DNA of 64,000 nt from contig NZ_WBSM01000012.1 in NCBI RefSeq assembly GCF_009299505.1, forward strand, positions 46,467-110,466, read 5' to 3'. Origin of the DNA: Bifidobacterium ramosum. GTDB taxonomy: Bacteria; Actinomycetota; Actinomycetes; Actinomycetales; Bifidobacteriaceae. The translations under genes and the position numbers were made by a program. The notes under the pieces were generated by a model. The model was not told the DNA's origin and made no database searches. It saw nothing but the letters and a program-made list of their open reading frames with translations. Below, piece by piece: positions 1-8,130 of this stretch; within the stretch, counting starts at the first letter, position 1; every line of letters begins with the position of its first letter.

Positions 1-1238
1 GCCAGCATGGCCGCCTCGATGCCAGCCGCATCCTGGATCATACCCAGAATGAACGGGATCACCGCACCGCCGACGATGCTCATCACCACGATCGATGAAC
101 CCGTCTTCGCCGCGGCGCCGCTCGTGCCGCGCAACGTGAGCGAGAAGATCGTCGGATATCCGATCGACACGAACAGGAACGACACCAGCAGCGCGATCAC
201 CGACAGACGACCCAGCCCGAGGAACACCACGACCATCAGTGCCGCGCCGGCCAGCATGTACCAGCCAAGGATCTTCGCCGGATCGAAGCGCGCCATAAGC
301 GGCGTGGTGATGAACCGGCCGAGCGTGAACAGCAGCGCCATCACCGACAGCAGCGTCGTGGCGAGGCCGGTCGTGATGCCCGCGCCCCAATGCTTGAGCG
401 CATAGGCCGAGAACATCGCCATGCCGCCGGTCTGGATGCCGAGGAACAGGAACTGTGCGATCACGCCGAGGGTGAAATACGGGCGACGCAGCAGATCGCG
501 CAACGTGCCACCCGCGGCGGCCGGCTGATTACCGTCGTCGTCGCCGGGCGGGGTCGGCAGCTTGACCAGCACGAACACGAGCAGCACCACAGCCAGCACG
601 ATGCCCATCGTCAGGTAGATCGAGCGCGTGTCGCCGAGGAACTTCGTCTTCGCCGCGTCGAAGCCACCCTCCCCCGGCGCGACCGTGGTCGACAGGATCC
701 CGCCGAGGATCAGCGGCCCGACGACGGTGCCGATGCCGTTGAAGCTCTGCGCGAGATTCAGACGGAACGATTCGCCCTTCTCGTCGCCGAGTTTGGTGAT
801 GTACGGGTTGCAGTTCGCCTCGAGCGAGGCCGCGCCCATCGCGATGACGAACATGGCGAGCAGGAACAGCGCGTAGCTGGTCAGACTCGTGGCCGGCGCC
901 ACGATGAACGAACCGGCGACGAGCAGGGCCAGTCCGCTGATGATGCCGCCCTTGTAGCCGAACCGGCGCGAGATCAGGCCGGCGGGGATCGCCATGACGA
1001 AATACGCACTGTAGTAGGCGACCTGCAGCAGCGACGACTGCGCGTTGCTGAGCCGCATGTAGTTGACGAACGGCGTGTTGAGCGCGTTCACGAGGTTCAT
1101 GGTCAGCCCCCACACGAAGAACAGCGAGGTGACCAGCATGGTCGCGACAATCACGGCCGTCTTCGATGATGTGGATGCGGACGACGCGTTGCCGCCTCCG
1201 CTGTCGTGATTGGTGATGGTATTGCCGTTGCCCGTCAT
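1..1238 (-). CDS. FucP-like MFS sugar permease (3' end cut by window edge)
   Basis: This is a major facilitator protein whose C-terminus runs off the left edge; about 412 codons are present. It starts MTGNGNTITNHD and then enters hydrophobic segments, with FFVWGLTMNLVNALNTPF in the first helix region. That pattern is typical of the L-fucose permease branch, which imports hexoses or deoxyhexoses with protons. A GGGGAG ribosome site lies 8 bases before the ATG at 1238. It reads in the same direction as the GH28-like gene upstream, so it may import the sugar that enzyme releases. The family is clear; the substrate is inferred. Confidence 0.8.
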   Translation of the reverse strand, partial: MTGNGNTITNHDSGGGNASSASTSSKTAVIVATMLVTSLFFVWGLTMNLVNALNTPFVNYMRLSNAQSSLLQVAYYSAYFVMAIPAGLISRRFGYKGGIISGLALLVAGSFIVAPATSLTSYALFLLAMFVIAMGAASLEANCNPYITKLGDEKGESFRLNLAQSFNGIGTVVGPLILGGILSTTVAPGEGGFDAAKTKFLGDTRSIYLTMGIVLAVVLLVFVLVKLPTPPGDDDGNQPAAAGGTLRDLLRRPYFTLGVIAQFLFLGIQTGGMAMFSAYALKHWGAGITTGLATTLLSVMALLFTLGRFITTPLMARFDPAKILGWYMLAGAALMVVVFLGLGRLSVIALLVSFLFVSIGYPTIFSLTLRGTSGAAAKTGSSIVVMSIVGGAVIPFILGMIQDAAGIEAAML

Positions 1239-1373
1239 CTCGTCGCTCCCCGTTCGTCCATACCTTGTCACGCGACGTACGGTCGCCGAGGCCGGCGCCG
1301 TCGTCGGTCGAGTCCGACCATTGTAGCGGACGCCCGGAACCACGCGCGACACGACGTCGTTTCCCATATCTCT

Positions 1374-1423
1374 CAACGGACAACCAGCCGATTCAGGGGG
1401 TGGAATCGGCTGCATGTCCGTTG
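1374..1423. repeat. Hairpin family H, copy 1
   Basis: An inverted repeat of about 20-bp arms: CAACGGACAACCAGCCGATT pairs with AATCGGCTGCATGTCCGTTG across a 10-base loop. It is one of 14 related hairpins in the window. It lies upstream of the FucP-like gene. Confidence 0.9.
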
Positions 1424-1492
1424 GAGGGAAACCCTAAACACTGAACCGCATCGCACCCACCGCATCACCGTACGGTTGCGTAGCAGTCGCAA

Positions 1493-1635
1493 GCAATACC
1501 GTACAGTAGGATCGGCTCAGCGTACGTTTTTGCAGACGATTCCGCAATACCGTACATATACGATGCCCTACTGTACGGTTCTGCAGCGGCCGCAAGCAAT
1601 ACCGTACGCTACGGTCGACTCAGCGTACGTTTCTG
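1493..1635. repeat. Hairpin family F, array of three
   Basis: Three consecutive units of about 41 bp (1493-1533, 1544-1583, 1596-1635) each begin GCAATACCGTAC and end GTACGTTTTTGC or GTACGGTTCTGC, so each can fold as a stem-loop. Half-sites lie on both sides (near 1470 and 1652). With copy H1 this fills the 450-bp gap between the FucP-like and GH28-like genes. Confidence 0.8.
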
Positions 1636-1690
1636 CAGCAGCCGTCGGCACTACCGTACACAACGACGACTGCCCATCACCGACAATCCG

Positions 1691-3091
1691 CTACCGCCGC
1701 AACGGCGAACCGTCAACCGTGACATCGGGTTCAGCGCATACCTCGCAACCGTCGAGCAGCACGGCGGGGCGTTCGTCGGGATGGATTGAACGCAGCCGGA
1801 TGCGGTTCAGGTCGAGGCCATGCACGTTGCGCAGGTCCATGAACGCGGTGCGCGACCAGTCGGGCCAGTAGTTCTCGCTCGAACGCACGTCCGGTTCGGC
1901 GAGCTTGTCAACCAGCCGCGGATACTCCCCCAGCGGCGGGATGTCGGACAGTTTCACTCCCCCGATGAACGTGTAGCGCAGTCCGTCGAGCGTCACGTCC
2001 TCGATCGGGTGGCCGTCGGCCGCATCGAAGCGGATGCCGGCGAACTTTGGCTCGCCCATCACGTCGTCGGTGAAGCGGCGGTGCACGTTCGCCATCTCCC
2101 CGTCGTCGGTCGCGGTCACGTTGCTGATCGAGATGCGCGCCATCGTGCCGATTTCGGGCATGTGGTCGAGTTCGACCGACGTGCCGTAGTCGTCGAGTTC
2201 GAAGCGGTTGTTGAGCACGGCGAAGATCGGCCGGGTCACGTCGCGCATGACGATGTTGCTGATCGAGATGTCGCTGATCGAGCCGCCTTCGGTGCATTCG
2301 AGCTTGATGCCTTCGCGCCACACGCGGTTGAGCGTGCAGTTCGAGATGCTCACGTTGTAGATGTCGCCGATGGATTTCAGGCCGATGCGGATGCCCGCGC
2401 ACACGCCGGAGAACTCGCAGTTCGTGACGTGCACGTCGTGCACCGGGTAATCCTTGCTGCTGGACTGCAGGCAGAAGTTGTCGTCGGTGCCGCGCACATA
2501 GCAGTCGGAGATGAACACGTGCGCGCTGCCGTCGAAGTCGAGGCCGTCGCCGTTGTAGCGCTTGTCGTTCTTGATGTCGAGGCCGCGAACCCAGATGTAT
2601 TCGCTGTCGAGGAACGCGGTCGTCCACGCGGCGGACTCGTAGAGGCGCAGATTTTCGACGTGCACGTTATGGCAGCGCAGCATGCGGATCATCATCGGCC
2701 GGTAGATCGACCCCTCGTTCGGAAACGCGGACGCATTGCCGTCGATCGTGCCGCGGCCGACGAGCGCGAAGTCGTGCTGGTCTTCGGCGTAGATGAAGCA
2801 CCGGTCGAGTTCCGGCTCGTTGCGGTAGCGGTTGTGGTGCACGTCCGGCGCGTAGTCGGCGATGTTCGGGCTCGCGAGCAGCGTCGCGGACTCGCCGACC
2901 TCCAGCGTGACGTTCGACTTGAGCTTGATCGTGCCGGCGAGGAACGCGCCGCCGGCGAGCACAACGCGGCCGCCGCCGTCCGCCGTGGCCGCATCGATCG
3001 CGGACTGGATCGCCGGAGCGTCGTTGGTCACGCCGTCCGCGACGGCGCCGAAGTCACGCACGTTATAGATGTGGGTGGTATTGATCGTCAT
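1691..3091 (-). CDS. GH28-family glycoside hydrolase (polygalacturonase-like)
   Basis: A 466-residue right-handed beta-helix protein of the GH28/pectate-lyase superfamily. The N-terminus (YNVRDFGAVADGVTNDAPAI) is the classic GH28 opening. Catalytic candidates are D182/D185 in NGDGLD and D203-D204 in GTDDNF. The usual GHG motif is replaced by CAGIRIG (232-236) and RIK by GIK (261-263), so an exo-acting or non-pectin specificity is possible. No signal peptide is visible, so it probably works in the cytoplasm on imported oligosaccharides. AAAGGA precedes the ATG. A LacI-type operator lies 75 bp upstream. Confidence 0.85.
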   Translation of the reverse strand: MTINTTHIYNVRDFGAVADGVTNDAPAIQSAIDAATADGGGRVVLAGGAFLAGTIKLKSNVTLEVGESATLLASPNIADYAPDVHHNRYRNEPELDRCFIYAEDQHDFALVGRGTIDGNASAFPNEGSIYRPMMIRMLRCHNVHVENLRLYESAAWTTAFLDSEYIWVRGLDIKNDKRYNGDGLDFDGSAHVFISDCYVRGTDDNFCLQSSSKDYPVHDVHVTNCEFSGVCAGIRIGLKSIGDIYNVSISNCTLNRVWREGIKLECTEGGSISDISISNIVMRDVTRPIFAVLNNRFELDDYGTSVELDHMPEIGTMARISISNVTATDDGEMANVHRRFTDDVMGEPKFAGIRFDAADGHPIEDVTLDGLRYTFIGGVKLSDIPPLGEYPRLVDKLAEPDVRSSENYWPDWSRTAFMDLRNVHGLDLNRIRLRSIHPDERPAVLLDGCEVCAEPDVTVDGSPLRR

Positions 3092-3165
3092 TGTCCAATC
3101 CTTTGCAATGTGCCGTTACCTACCGAACGATCGGATCATCGTAGCGTCTATGACCACACCGCATC

Positions 3166-3179
3166 GGTAAACGCTTTCC
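3166..3179. promoter_or_regulatory. LacI-type operator before the GH28 gene
   Basis: GGTAAACGCTTTCC is one mismatch from the palindrome GGWAAGCGCTTWCC that recurs before sugar genes in this window. It lies upstream of the minus-strand GH28 gene next to an AT-rich TTATATA run that may be its -10 region. Confidence 0.65.
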
Positions 3180-3372
3180 ATTATATACCCCGACACCACT
3201 AGCACAAGATAGACCCGATCTCGCAACCGGTGTCGCCCATGGGCCGCAAATGGAACTACGATTGCACTTCACGGCCACGAATCGAGGAAAAGCGCTCGCG
3301 CCACACAAGTAAAAGACCTTGCCCGCAACGACCCCATCAATCCACACGCGAATTCACGACGACACGCCGAAC

Positions 3373-3386
3373 GGAAAGCGTTTGCA
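3373..3386. promoter_or_regulatory. LacI-type operator before the sugar permease
   Basis: GGAAAGCGTTTGCA is a LacI/GalR-type half-palindrome 127 bp before the plus-strand permease. The 421-bp gap between the divergent GH28 and permease genes holds this site, the site at 3166 and otherwise no gene I can support. Confidence 0.55.
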
Positions 3387-3512
3387 AGTGAATTTCCCCA
3401 ACGTTATACTCATGAAACTAGTTACACCACGATGGTATAACGCCGCTCCGGCATCAGGGCGAGGTCAGCCCCGACGCCAGCGGCAACGAAGCGCATCCGG
3501 CAAAGGAGCATT

Positions 3513-4769
3513 ATGAGCATGAGCATTTCCGCCGAAGACCCCGCGGTCTTCGCGCCCAAGGACACCGGCAGGTTCCCCTGGCGCGCGTCCATCGGCCAGT
3601 TTTTCGGCACCATCGGCTGGTACGCGCCATTCTTCGGCATCAGCGCGATCCTACTTCCCGCCAAGATCGAGATGATCGACCCGGCGCAGAAGGTGAGCCT
3701 GGTCGCCAGCGCCACGACGGTCACCATGGTCATCGCGATCTTCGCCGGCGTCATCTTCGGCGCGCTGTCCGACATGACCCGATCCCGCTTCGGCGCGCGC
3801 ACCCCGTGGGTCATCGGCGGCGGCATCGCGGCTACGATCTGCCTGATCGTCTTCGCGCTGTCGAACGACACCGTCATCGCGATGGGCGCATGGTTCATCT
3901 ACGTGGCCTGGTACAACGCGATCATGGCCGCCGGCATGGCGTGGATGCCTGACCTGATCCCCGTCAAGTACCGCGGCTCAGCGTCCGCCATGTTCGGTGT
4001 CGCCACCGAGATCGGCCTCAACGGCGCACAGTCGCTCGCCTCGTTGTTCATCACCAATGTGCCGCGCGGCGTGTTCGCGCTGCTCATTCTGGCCGACGTC
4101 TGCCTGATCGCCGCCGTGGTCATCTGCAAGGAGCCGTCCAACAAGGACGTGCCGCGCGAGAAGTTCACGCTCTCCGGCTTCCGTAAGTTCATGCCGCCGC
4201 GCCACGCCGGCCGCGACTACTGGTTCGCCGCGTTCGCCCGCATGATGTACATGATGCCCGGCGGCATCGGCACCTACCGTCTGTACACGCTGACCGACTA
4301 CATGCACGTTTCCAAGGCCGCGGCCGCCGGCTGGATGAGCCTCATGGCGCTGCTGAGCCTGATTCTCGCGCTCGTCGCCGCCGCCATCTCCGGCCCGATC
4401 GCCGACAAGTTCCATACCATCAAAATCCCGTGCGTCATCGCCGTGTTCCTCGTCGGTCTGCCCTGCTGGCTGCCGTTCTTCATCCCGACGCCGCTCATGT
4501 ACACGATCTATGTCATGCTTTCCGGCCTCGGCGGCGGCATCTTCGTCGCCCTCGACCAGGCGCTGATGACCTCCGTGCTGCCGAACCAGAAGGAGGCCGC
4601 GAAGGACCTCGCGTTCCTCAACGTTGCCGGCACGATCGGCCAGATGCTCGCCCCGATCATAGCGGCCGTGGTCATCGGCTGGTTCGGGTACCAGGGTCTG
4701 TTCCCGATGGGCTTCATCATCCTCTCGCTCGCCGCTATCTCCATCTTCGGCGTCAAGCGTGTGAAGTAA
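3513..4769 (+). CDS. MFS/GPH-like sugar transporter
   Basis: A 418-residue protein with about 12 hydrophobic segments. The loop between helices 2 and 3 reads GALSDMTRSRFGARTPWV, the signature of glycoside-pentoside-hexuronide-type carriers that import sugars with a cation. AAAGGAG lies 6 bases before the ATG at 3513. It is divergent from the GH28 gene, has a LacI-type operator upstream, and converges on a LacI regulator gene, so it likely belongs to the same carbohydrate regulon. Its substrate cannot be read from sequence. Confidence 0.8.
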   Translation: MSMSISAEDPAVFAPKDTGRFPWRASIGQFFGTIGWYAPFFGISAILLPAKIEMIDPAQKVSLVASATTVTMVIAIFAGVIFGALSDMTRSRFGARTPWVIGGGIAATICLIVFALSNDTVIAMGAWFIYVAWYNAIMAAGMAWMPDLIPVKYRGSASAMFGVATEIGLNGAQSLASLFITNVPRGVFALLILADVCLIAAVVICKEPSNKDVPREKFTLSGFRKFMPPRHAGRDYWFAAFARMMYMMPGGIGTYRLYTLTDYMHVSKAAAAGWMSLMALLSLILALVAAAISGPIADKFHTIKIPCVIAVFLVGLPCWLPFFIPTPLMYTIYVMLSGLGGGIFVALDQALMTSVLPNQKEAAKDLAFLNVAGTIGQMLAPIIAAVVIGWFGYQGLFPMGFIILSLAAISIFGVKRVK

Positions 4770-4820
4770 GTAAGACATACGTCCTAATACACGCCCGTTC
4801 GCGATACGACAACGCGACGC

Positions 4821-4862
4821 AAAAGGCGAGGCTGCGGATCTCCTCCGCAACCTCGCCTTTTG
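4821..4862. terminator. Bidirectional terminator
   Basis: AAAAGGCGAGGCTGCGGA pairs with TCCGCAACCTCGCCTTTT across a 5-base loop. The flanking A and T runs make it a terminator in both directions, between the permease and the convergent LacI gene. Confidence 0.9.
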
Positions 4863-4875
4863 TCATTCCCCACCG

Positions 4876-6030
4876 TCACGCACGGACCGGCGCGGTGGAC
4901 CGTCGAACGACCAGCCCGGCGGGAATGGTCACGTCATCGCCGCCGTCAAGTCCCATGCGCACGGCGGCGACACCCATGTCGGCGAACGGCACATGCACGG
5001 TGGTCAGGGGCACGATCAGATCACCGGCGAACGGCATGTCGTCGAAGCCGACCACGGACACATCACGCGGCACGTCCACACCGGCCGACCGCAACGCGAC
5101 GATCGCATCCAACGCGGCCACGTCGGTGACGCCGACCACCGCGGTGAACCGCCTTCCCGAACGCCATCGGCCCGCAACGGCCGCCTGATCCGCCGTACGA
5201 TCCGCCGCGAACGGCAGATCACCGGCCGGATCGTGCGCGATGCCGGCCTCGTCCAACGCACGCAGGAAACCCCGGTACCGCTGCGTGAACACCGCGGACC
5301 CCTCGCGCACCCCCACAAACAGCATGTCGCGATGGCCGAGCGATATCAGATACCGGGTCGCCGCATACGTGCCGGTCTCGTTCGCGTAGTCGACCACGCC
5401 GATGCGCGGATCCAACCCGAGCCGCGGGCGCGCCATGGCGACCAGCGACGTGCCCATCGACGCGAACCGGTCGACGTATTCGTTGAGATCCGTGTCCCGG
5501 ATTGCGCCGGGATCATCATCGGCGACGATCACGGCCACGCGCGGACGCTGCGCGAGCAGGTCGGTGAGCACGGCATGCGCGTCGACCTGCGTTCCACCCG
5601 TGGCGATCAGCCGGAACGTCTTGCCTCGCCGTATCGTCTCGTCGGCCAGAGCCGCGGCCATGTCGGCGTACGCGCCGCCGGTGATCTCGCGCATGACGAG
5701 CGCGACCGAATTCGGCGGGGTGGTCAAGGCGCGGGCATGCGCGTTCGGCACGTAGCCGAACGTTTCGACGGCCCGTTCGACCTTCGCGCGTGTGACATCG
5801 GACACCTTGGCGTTGCCGCGCATCACCCGCGACACGGTGGCGATGGACACGCCGGCCGTCGCCGCGATGTCGCGGATGTTCACATCCGCCGTTTTCGCAG
5901 GCCCTTTGCGGGCGTGTGACACCGAGACCGGCCGTAGACCGTCGGATCCGGCCGGTATCGTCTCGCCGCGGCCGACGTTCCCCGTCTCATCACGTCCATT
6001 GGTTCCCACTGCAACCGCTCCACATCCCAT
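4876..6030 (-). CDS. LacI-family transcriptional regulator
   Basis: A sugar-responsive repressor. The helix-turn-helix begins at residue 50 (VNIRDIAATAGVSIATVSRV), followed by a periplasmic-binding-like sensor domain ending in VGFDDMPFAGDL and LTTVHVPFADMG. The residues before the HTH are unusual for the family, and no ribosome site precedes the ATG at 6030. A GTG start at 5883 or 5922 is plausible and would give the usual length of about 335. It is convergent with the sugar permease, a likely target. Confidence 0.85.
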   Translation of the reverse strand: MGCGAVAVGTNGRDETGNVGRGETIPAGSDGLRPVSVSHARKGPAKTADVNIRDIAATAGVSIATVSRVMRGNAKVSDVTRAKVERAVETFGYVPNAHARALTTPPNSVALVMREITGGAYADMAAALADETIRRGKTFRLIATGGTQVDAHAVLTDLLAQRPRVAVIVADDDPGAIRDTDLNEYVDRFASMGTSLVAMARPRLGLDPRIGVVDYANETGTYAATRYLISLGHRDMLFVGVREGSAVFTQRYRGFLRALDEAGIAHDPAGDLPFAADRTADQAAVAGRWRSGRRFTAVVGVTDVAALDAIVALRSAGVDVPRDVSVVGFDDMPFAGDLIVPLTTVHVPFADMGVAAVRMGLDGGDDVTIPAGLVVRRSTAPVRA

Positions 6031-6080
6031 GCCGGTCGATTATCGGGCATGTCACCGTTGCCATCATAACGTGCATCGTT

Positions 6081-6264
6081 CGAAACGACCGTAACTCGAC
6101 ACTATCGGCATGCTCTCATTGACTTACGGTCGTTTCGGAGCCACGCGACGACCGTAACTCAATGACAGACGCACGTTCCTGTTGAGTTACGGTCGTTGTG
6201 ACGCCGCGAAACGACCGTAAGTCAACAGTAGGATCGTGATGTTGTCGAGTTACGGCCGTCTGCG
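6081..6264. repeat. Hairpin family A, array A1 (three hairpins)
   Basis: Three stem-loops (6081-6137, 6145-6200, 6205-6264) have arms of the type CGAAACGACCGTAACTCAA and its complement, with loops of about 24 bases. The array lies 250 bp beyond the stop codon of the nuclease gene. Its unit order matches array A2 on the other side of that gene. Confidence 0.9.
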
Positions 6265-6387
6265 ACGCGACGACCGGAGCAGACACCCGGCACGCGTACG
6301 ATCGACTCGATTCAGTACGATTCGACTCTATTCGGCATGACACGCACGCATATGACGCGCATGACGCATCATCAAACCGCACTCCAT

Positions 6388-6455
6388 CGCACTACCGCAC
6401 CGTCCGCACTACCGCACCGTCCGCACTACCGCACCGTCCGCACTACCGCACCGTC
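6388..6455. repeat. 17-bp tandem repeat
   Basis: Four perfect copies of CGCACTACCGCACCGTC (6388, 6405, 6422, 6439) are followed by a decayed fifth. They lie between array A1 and the stop codon of the nuclease gene. No coding role is apparent. Confidence 0.9.
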
Positions 6456-6517
6456 CGCACTACTACTGCACCGCACCAGCGCCACCACATTACCCCGGCA
6501 GCCGCACCACACCCGCG

Positions 6518-7573
6518 TCACCCGTACAACAGCTTCACGCCCGATTTCGGCACGCCGGCCTCCTCCAGCTTCCGATACAGCGGATGCCGCCGCCGCACCT
6601 CGTCATGATCGGTCCGCAGCACCGCCGTCACACCGGCACGCCGCAGCATCTCCTCGCGGGCGCGTTCGTCCAGCACCACCTGACGGATGTCGCGCCCCTT
6701 GGCCATCGCCGGGTCGACGTACTTGCGCATGCCGTCGTATTCCAACACGACGATGCCGCCGCCCGGCAGCCGCCATAGGAAATCCACGCGACTGCACGAC
6801 GCATCATCCTCCGGATCGACGAACTCCCGCTGCAACTCCGGCGCGACGAATCCCCCTTCGATCACCACTGCCCGGCACCACGACTCTCCGCCGTTTTCAC
6901 TCGCGGGATCCGCGTAATGCAACGCCCGCATCACCGGCCCGCAATCCACGCGCATCCGATCGCAGATGGCGAGCACGTCCTCCGTGCGGACCAAGCCGCG
7001 CCGCAACGCCGAATCAAACATCGGCAGCGCATCCGCGAATTCGTAGCGCAGTCCGCAATCGACCAGCGTCCGGGCCGGCGAAGTGATGCGCACGCTCCCG
7101 ATCGTCTCCGGTTCCGTATCGTCGTCGACGCAGGCCAGATGCGCGCCGACGGTGCCGTCGCCGCGTTGCCGGTACCTGACCTCACGGACCTCGGGATCGC
7201 GCATGTACACACGATGCAGTTTCCGGTAGGACGGTAGTTTCTCGGAACCGTTCGAGGCGATGAATACCGGATCGCCGGCGTGCAGATGCCAGCCGTGTTC
7301 GAGATGCAGGATGGTCGCGGCGCTCAGTCCGGCGAAAATCCGGTGCGGAAACTGTTCGGCCAGCGTACGGATGACGTGGCGGGAGCGCTCCGCGATGTCG
7401 ATCGTGGACCAGTAGTCCGCTCGTGCGTAGACGTTGCGGTGCGGCCGCACCAGTTCGCCGTGGCGGAGCCTGACGTATACGGCCTTGCGCGCCGCGTTGC
7501 TCTCGGGGAAGAAGCAGCGCCGATGCCGCTCCGCCTGCGATGACAGTCGTTCGATGTCCTTATGCGTGTTCAT
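6518..7573 (-). CDS. AbiEi-like wHTH plus DUF559/PD-(D/E)XK-like nuclease, paralogue A
   Basis: A 351-residue protein. The N-terminal 90 residues resemble the AbiEi-type winged helix (LRHGELVRPHRNVYARADYW). A middle segment contains RTLVDCGLRYEFADALPMFD and ALRRGL. The C-terminus carries a DUF559/Vsr-like core: E in NGGESW, D in RVDFLW, and E/D/K in VLEYDGMRKY. Residues 1-10 match paralogue B at 29211, which supports the ATG at 7573 over the upstream ATG at 7609. Many actinobacteria carry such proteins without known function. The gene stands alone, bracketed by hairpin arrays A1 and A2. A nuclease role is inferred from motifs only. Confidence 0.75.
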   Translation of the reverse strand: MNTHKDIERLSSQAERHRRCFFPESNAARKAVYVRLRHGELVRPHRNVYARADYWSTIDIAERSRHVIRTLAEQFPHRIFAGLSAATILHLEHGWHLHAGDPVFIASNGSEKLPSYRKLHRVYMRDPEVREVRYRQRGDGTVGAHLACVDDDTEPETIGSVRITSPARTLVDCGLRYEFADALPMFDSALRRGLVRTEDVLAICDRMRVDCGPVMRALHYADPASENGGESWCRAVVIEGGFVAPELQREFVDPEDDASCSRVDFLWRLPGGGIVVLEYDGMRKYVDPAMAKGRDIRQVVLDERAREEMLRRAGVTAVLRTDHDEVRRRHPLYRKLEEAGVPKSGVKLLYG

Positions 7574-7617
7574 ACGTCGATCATGACGGACCGTGGATCG
7601 CCGGCGCAAGCGCCAAC

Positions 7618-7633
7618 GGGGTATGTGGTCGAA
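7618..7633 (-). promoter_or_regulatory. Conserved 5' element shared with paralogue B
   Basis: Read on the minus strand, TTCGACCACATACCCC is identical to 29151-29166 before the second nuclease. In both it lies 44 bases before the ATG and 12 bases after CGCGACACGCCG. A GTTATCCACA block lies further upstream in both. It could be a promoter or a binding site. Confidence 0.6.
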
Positions 7634-7810
7634 CGGTACGATTCACGGCGTGTCGCGCGATATGCCGCGTGGCAATGTGGATAACTTTCGGTTCCGGCGC
7701 CGGTTGACGATGTGACGACGCGTCGGCACGCCGCATCCGTCACCGCCACGCATGCGAACAAGCGTCGGCGCGACGGCTGCCGCCGGCAAGGCGAGACGCG
7801 ACAGGACGGT

Positions 7811-7986
7811 ACGAGGCCGTAACTCAACAGTATCGACGCATGCTCGTTGAGTTACGGTCGTTTCGGCGCTCTCAAACGACCGTAACTCAACGATATCGAC
7901 GTCCTACTGTTGAGTTACGGCCTCCATGGCACCGTCAGACGACCGTAACTCAACAGTAGGATCGCGAAGTTGCCGGGTTACGGTCT
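7811..7986. repeat. Hairpin family A, array A2 (three hairpins)
   Basis: Three stem-loops (7811-7863, 7873-7922, 7936-7986) of the ACCGTAACTCAA family. Unit 1 resembles unit 1 of A1 (both carry GCATGCTC in the loop) and unit 3 resembles unit 3 of A1 (both carry CAACAGTAGGATCG). A1 and A2 are therefore direct repeats around the nuclease gene. Confidence 0.9.
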
Positions 7987-8011
7987 CGGCTCCCGCGGCA
8001 ACGACGACGGT

Positions 8012-8065
8012 CGATCAGAACGATCAGAACGATCAGAACGATCAGAACGATCAGAACGATCAGGA
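8012..8065. repeat. 9-bp tandem repeat
   Basis: Five perfect copies of CGATCAGAA and a sixth with one change (CGATCAGGA). They lie between array A2 and the stop codon of the alpha/beta hydrolase. Being a short perfect tandem, the copy number may vary between strains. Confidence 0.9.
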
Positions 8066-8130
8066 CAGACGAACTCCGGCGGACGATCATGACCAGCAGA
8101 CGATCATGACGGACGTCGCCGAGCGCACGA

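Noticed and set aside
390..3202. Long plus-strand open frames (390-1169, 1820-3202) over the first genes
   Set aside because: They are rich in Arg, His and Asp and lack any family motif; they mirror the real minus-strand permease and GH28 genes.
6081..7986. Type III toxin-antitoxin (RNA repeats plus RNase toxin)
   Set aside because: Repeats lie on both sides of the gene, are palindromes and not tandem pseudoknot units, and the protein has a DUF559/PD-(D/E)XK-type core, not a ToxN fold.
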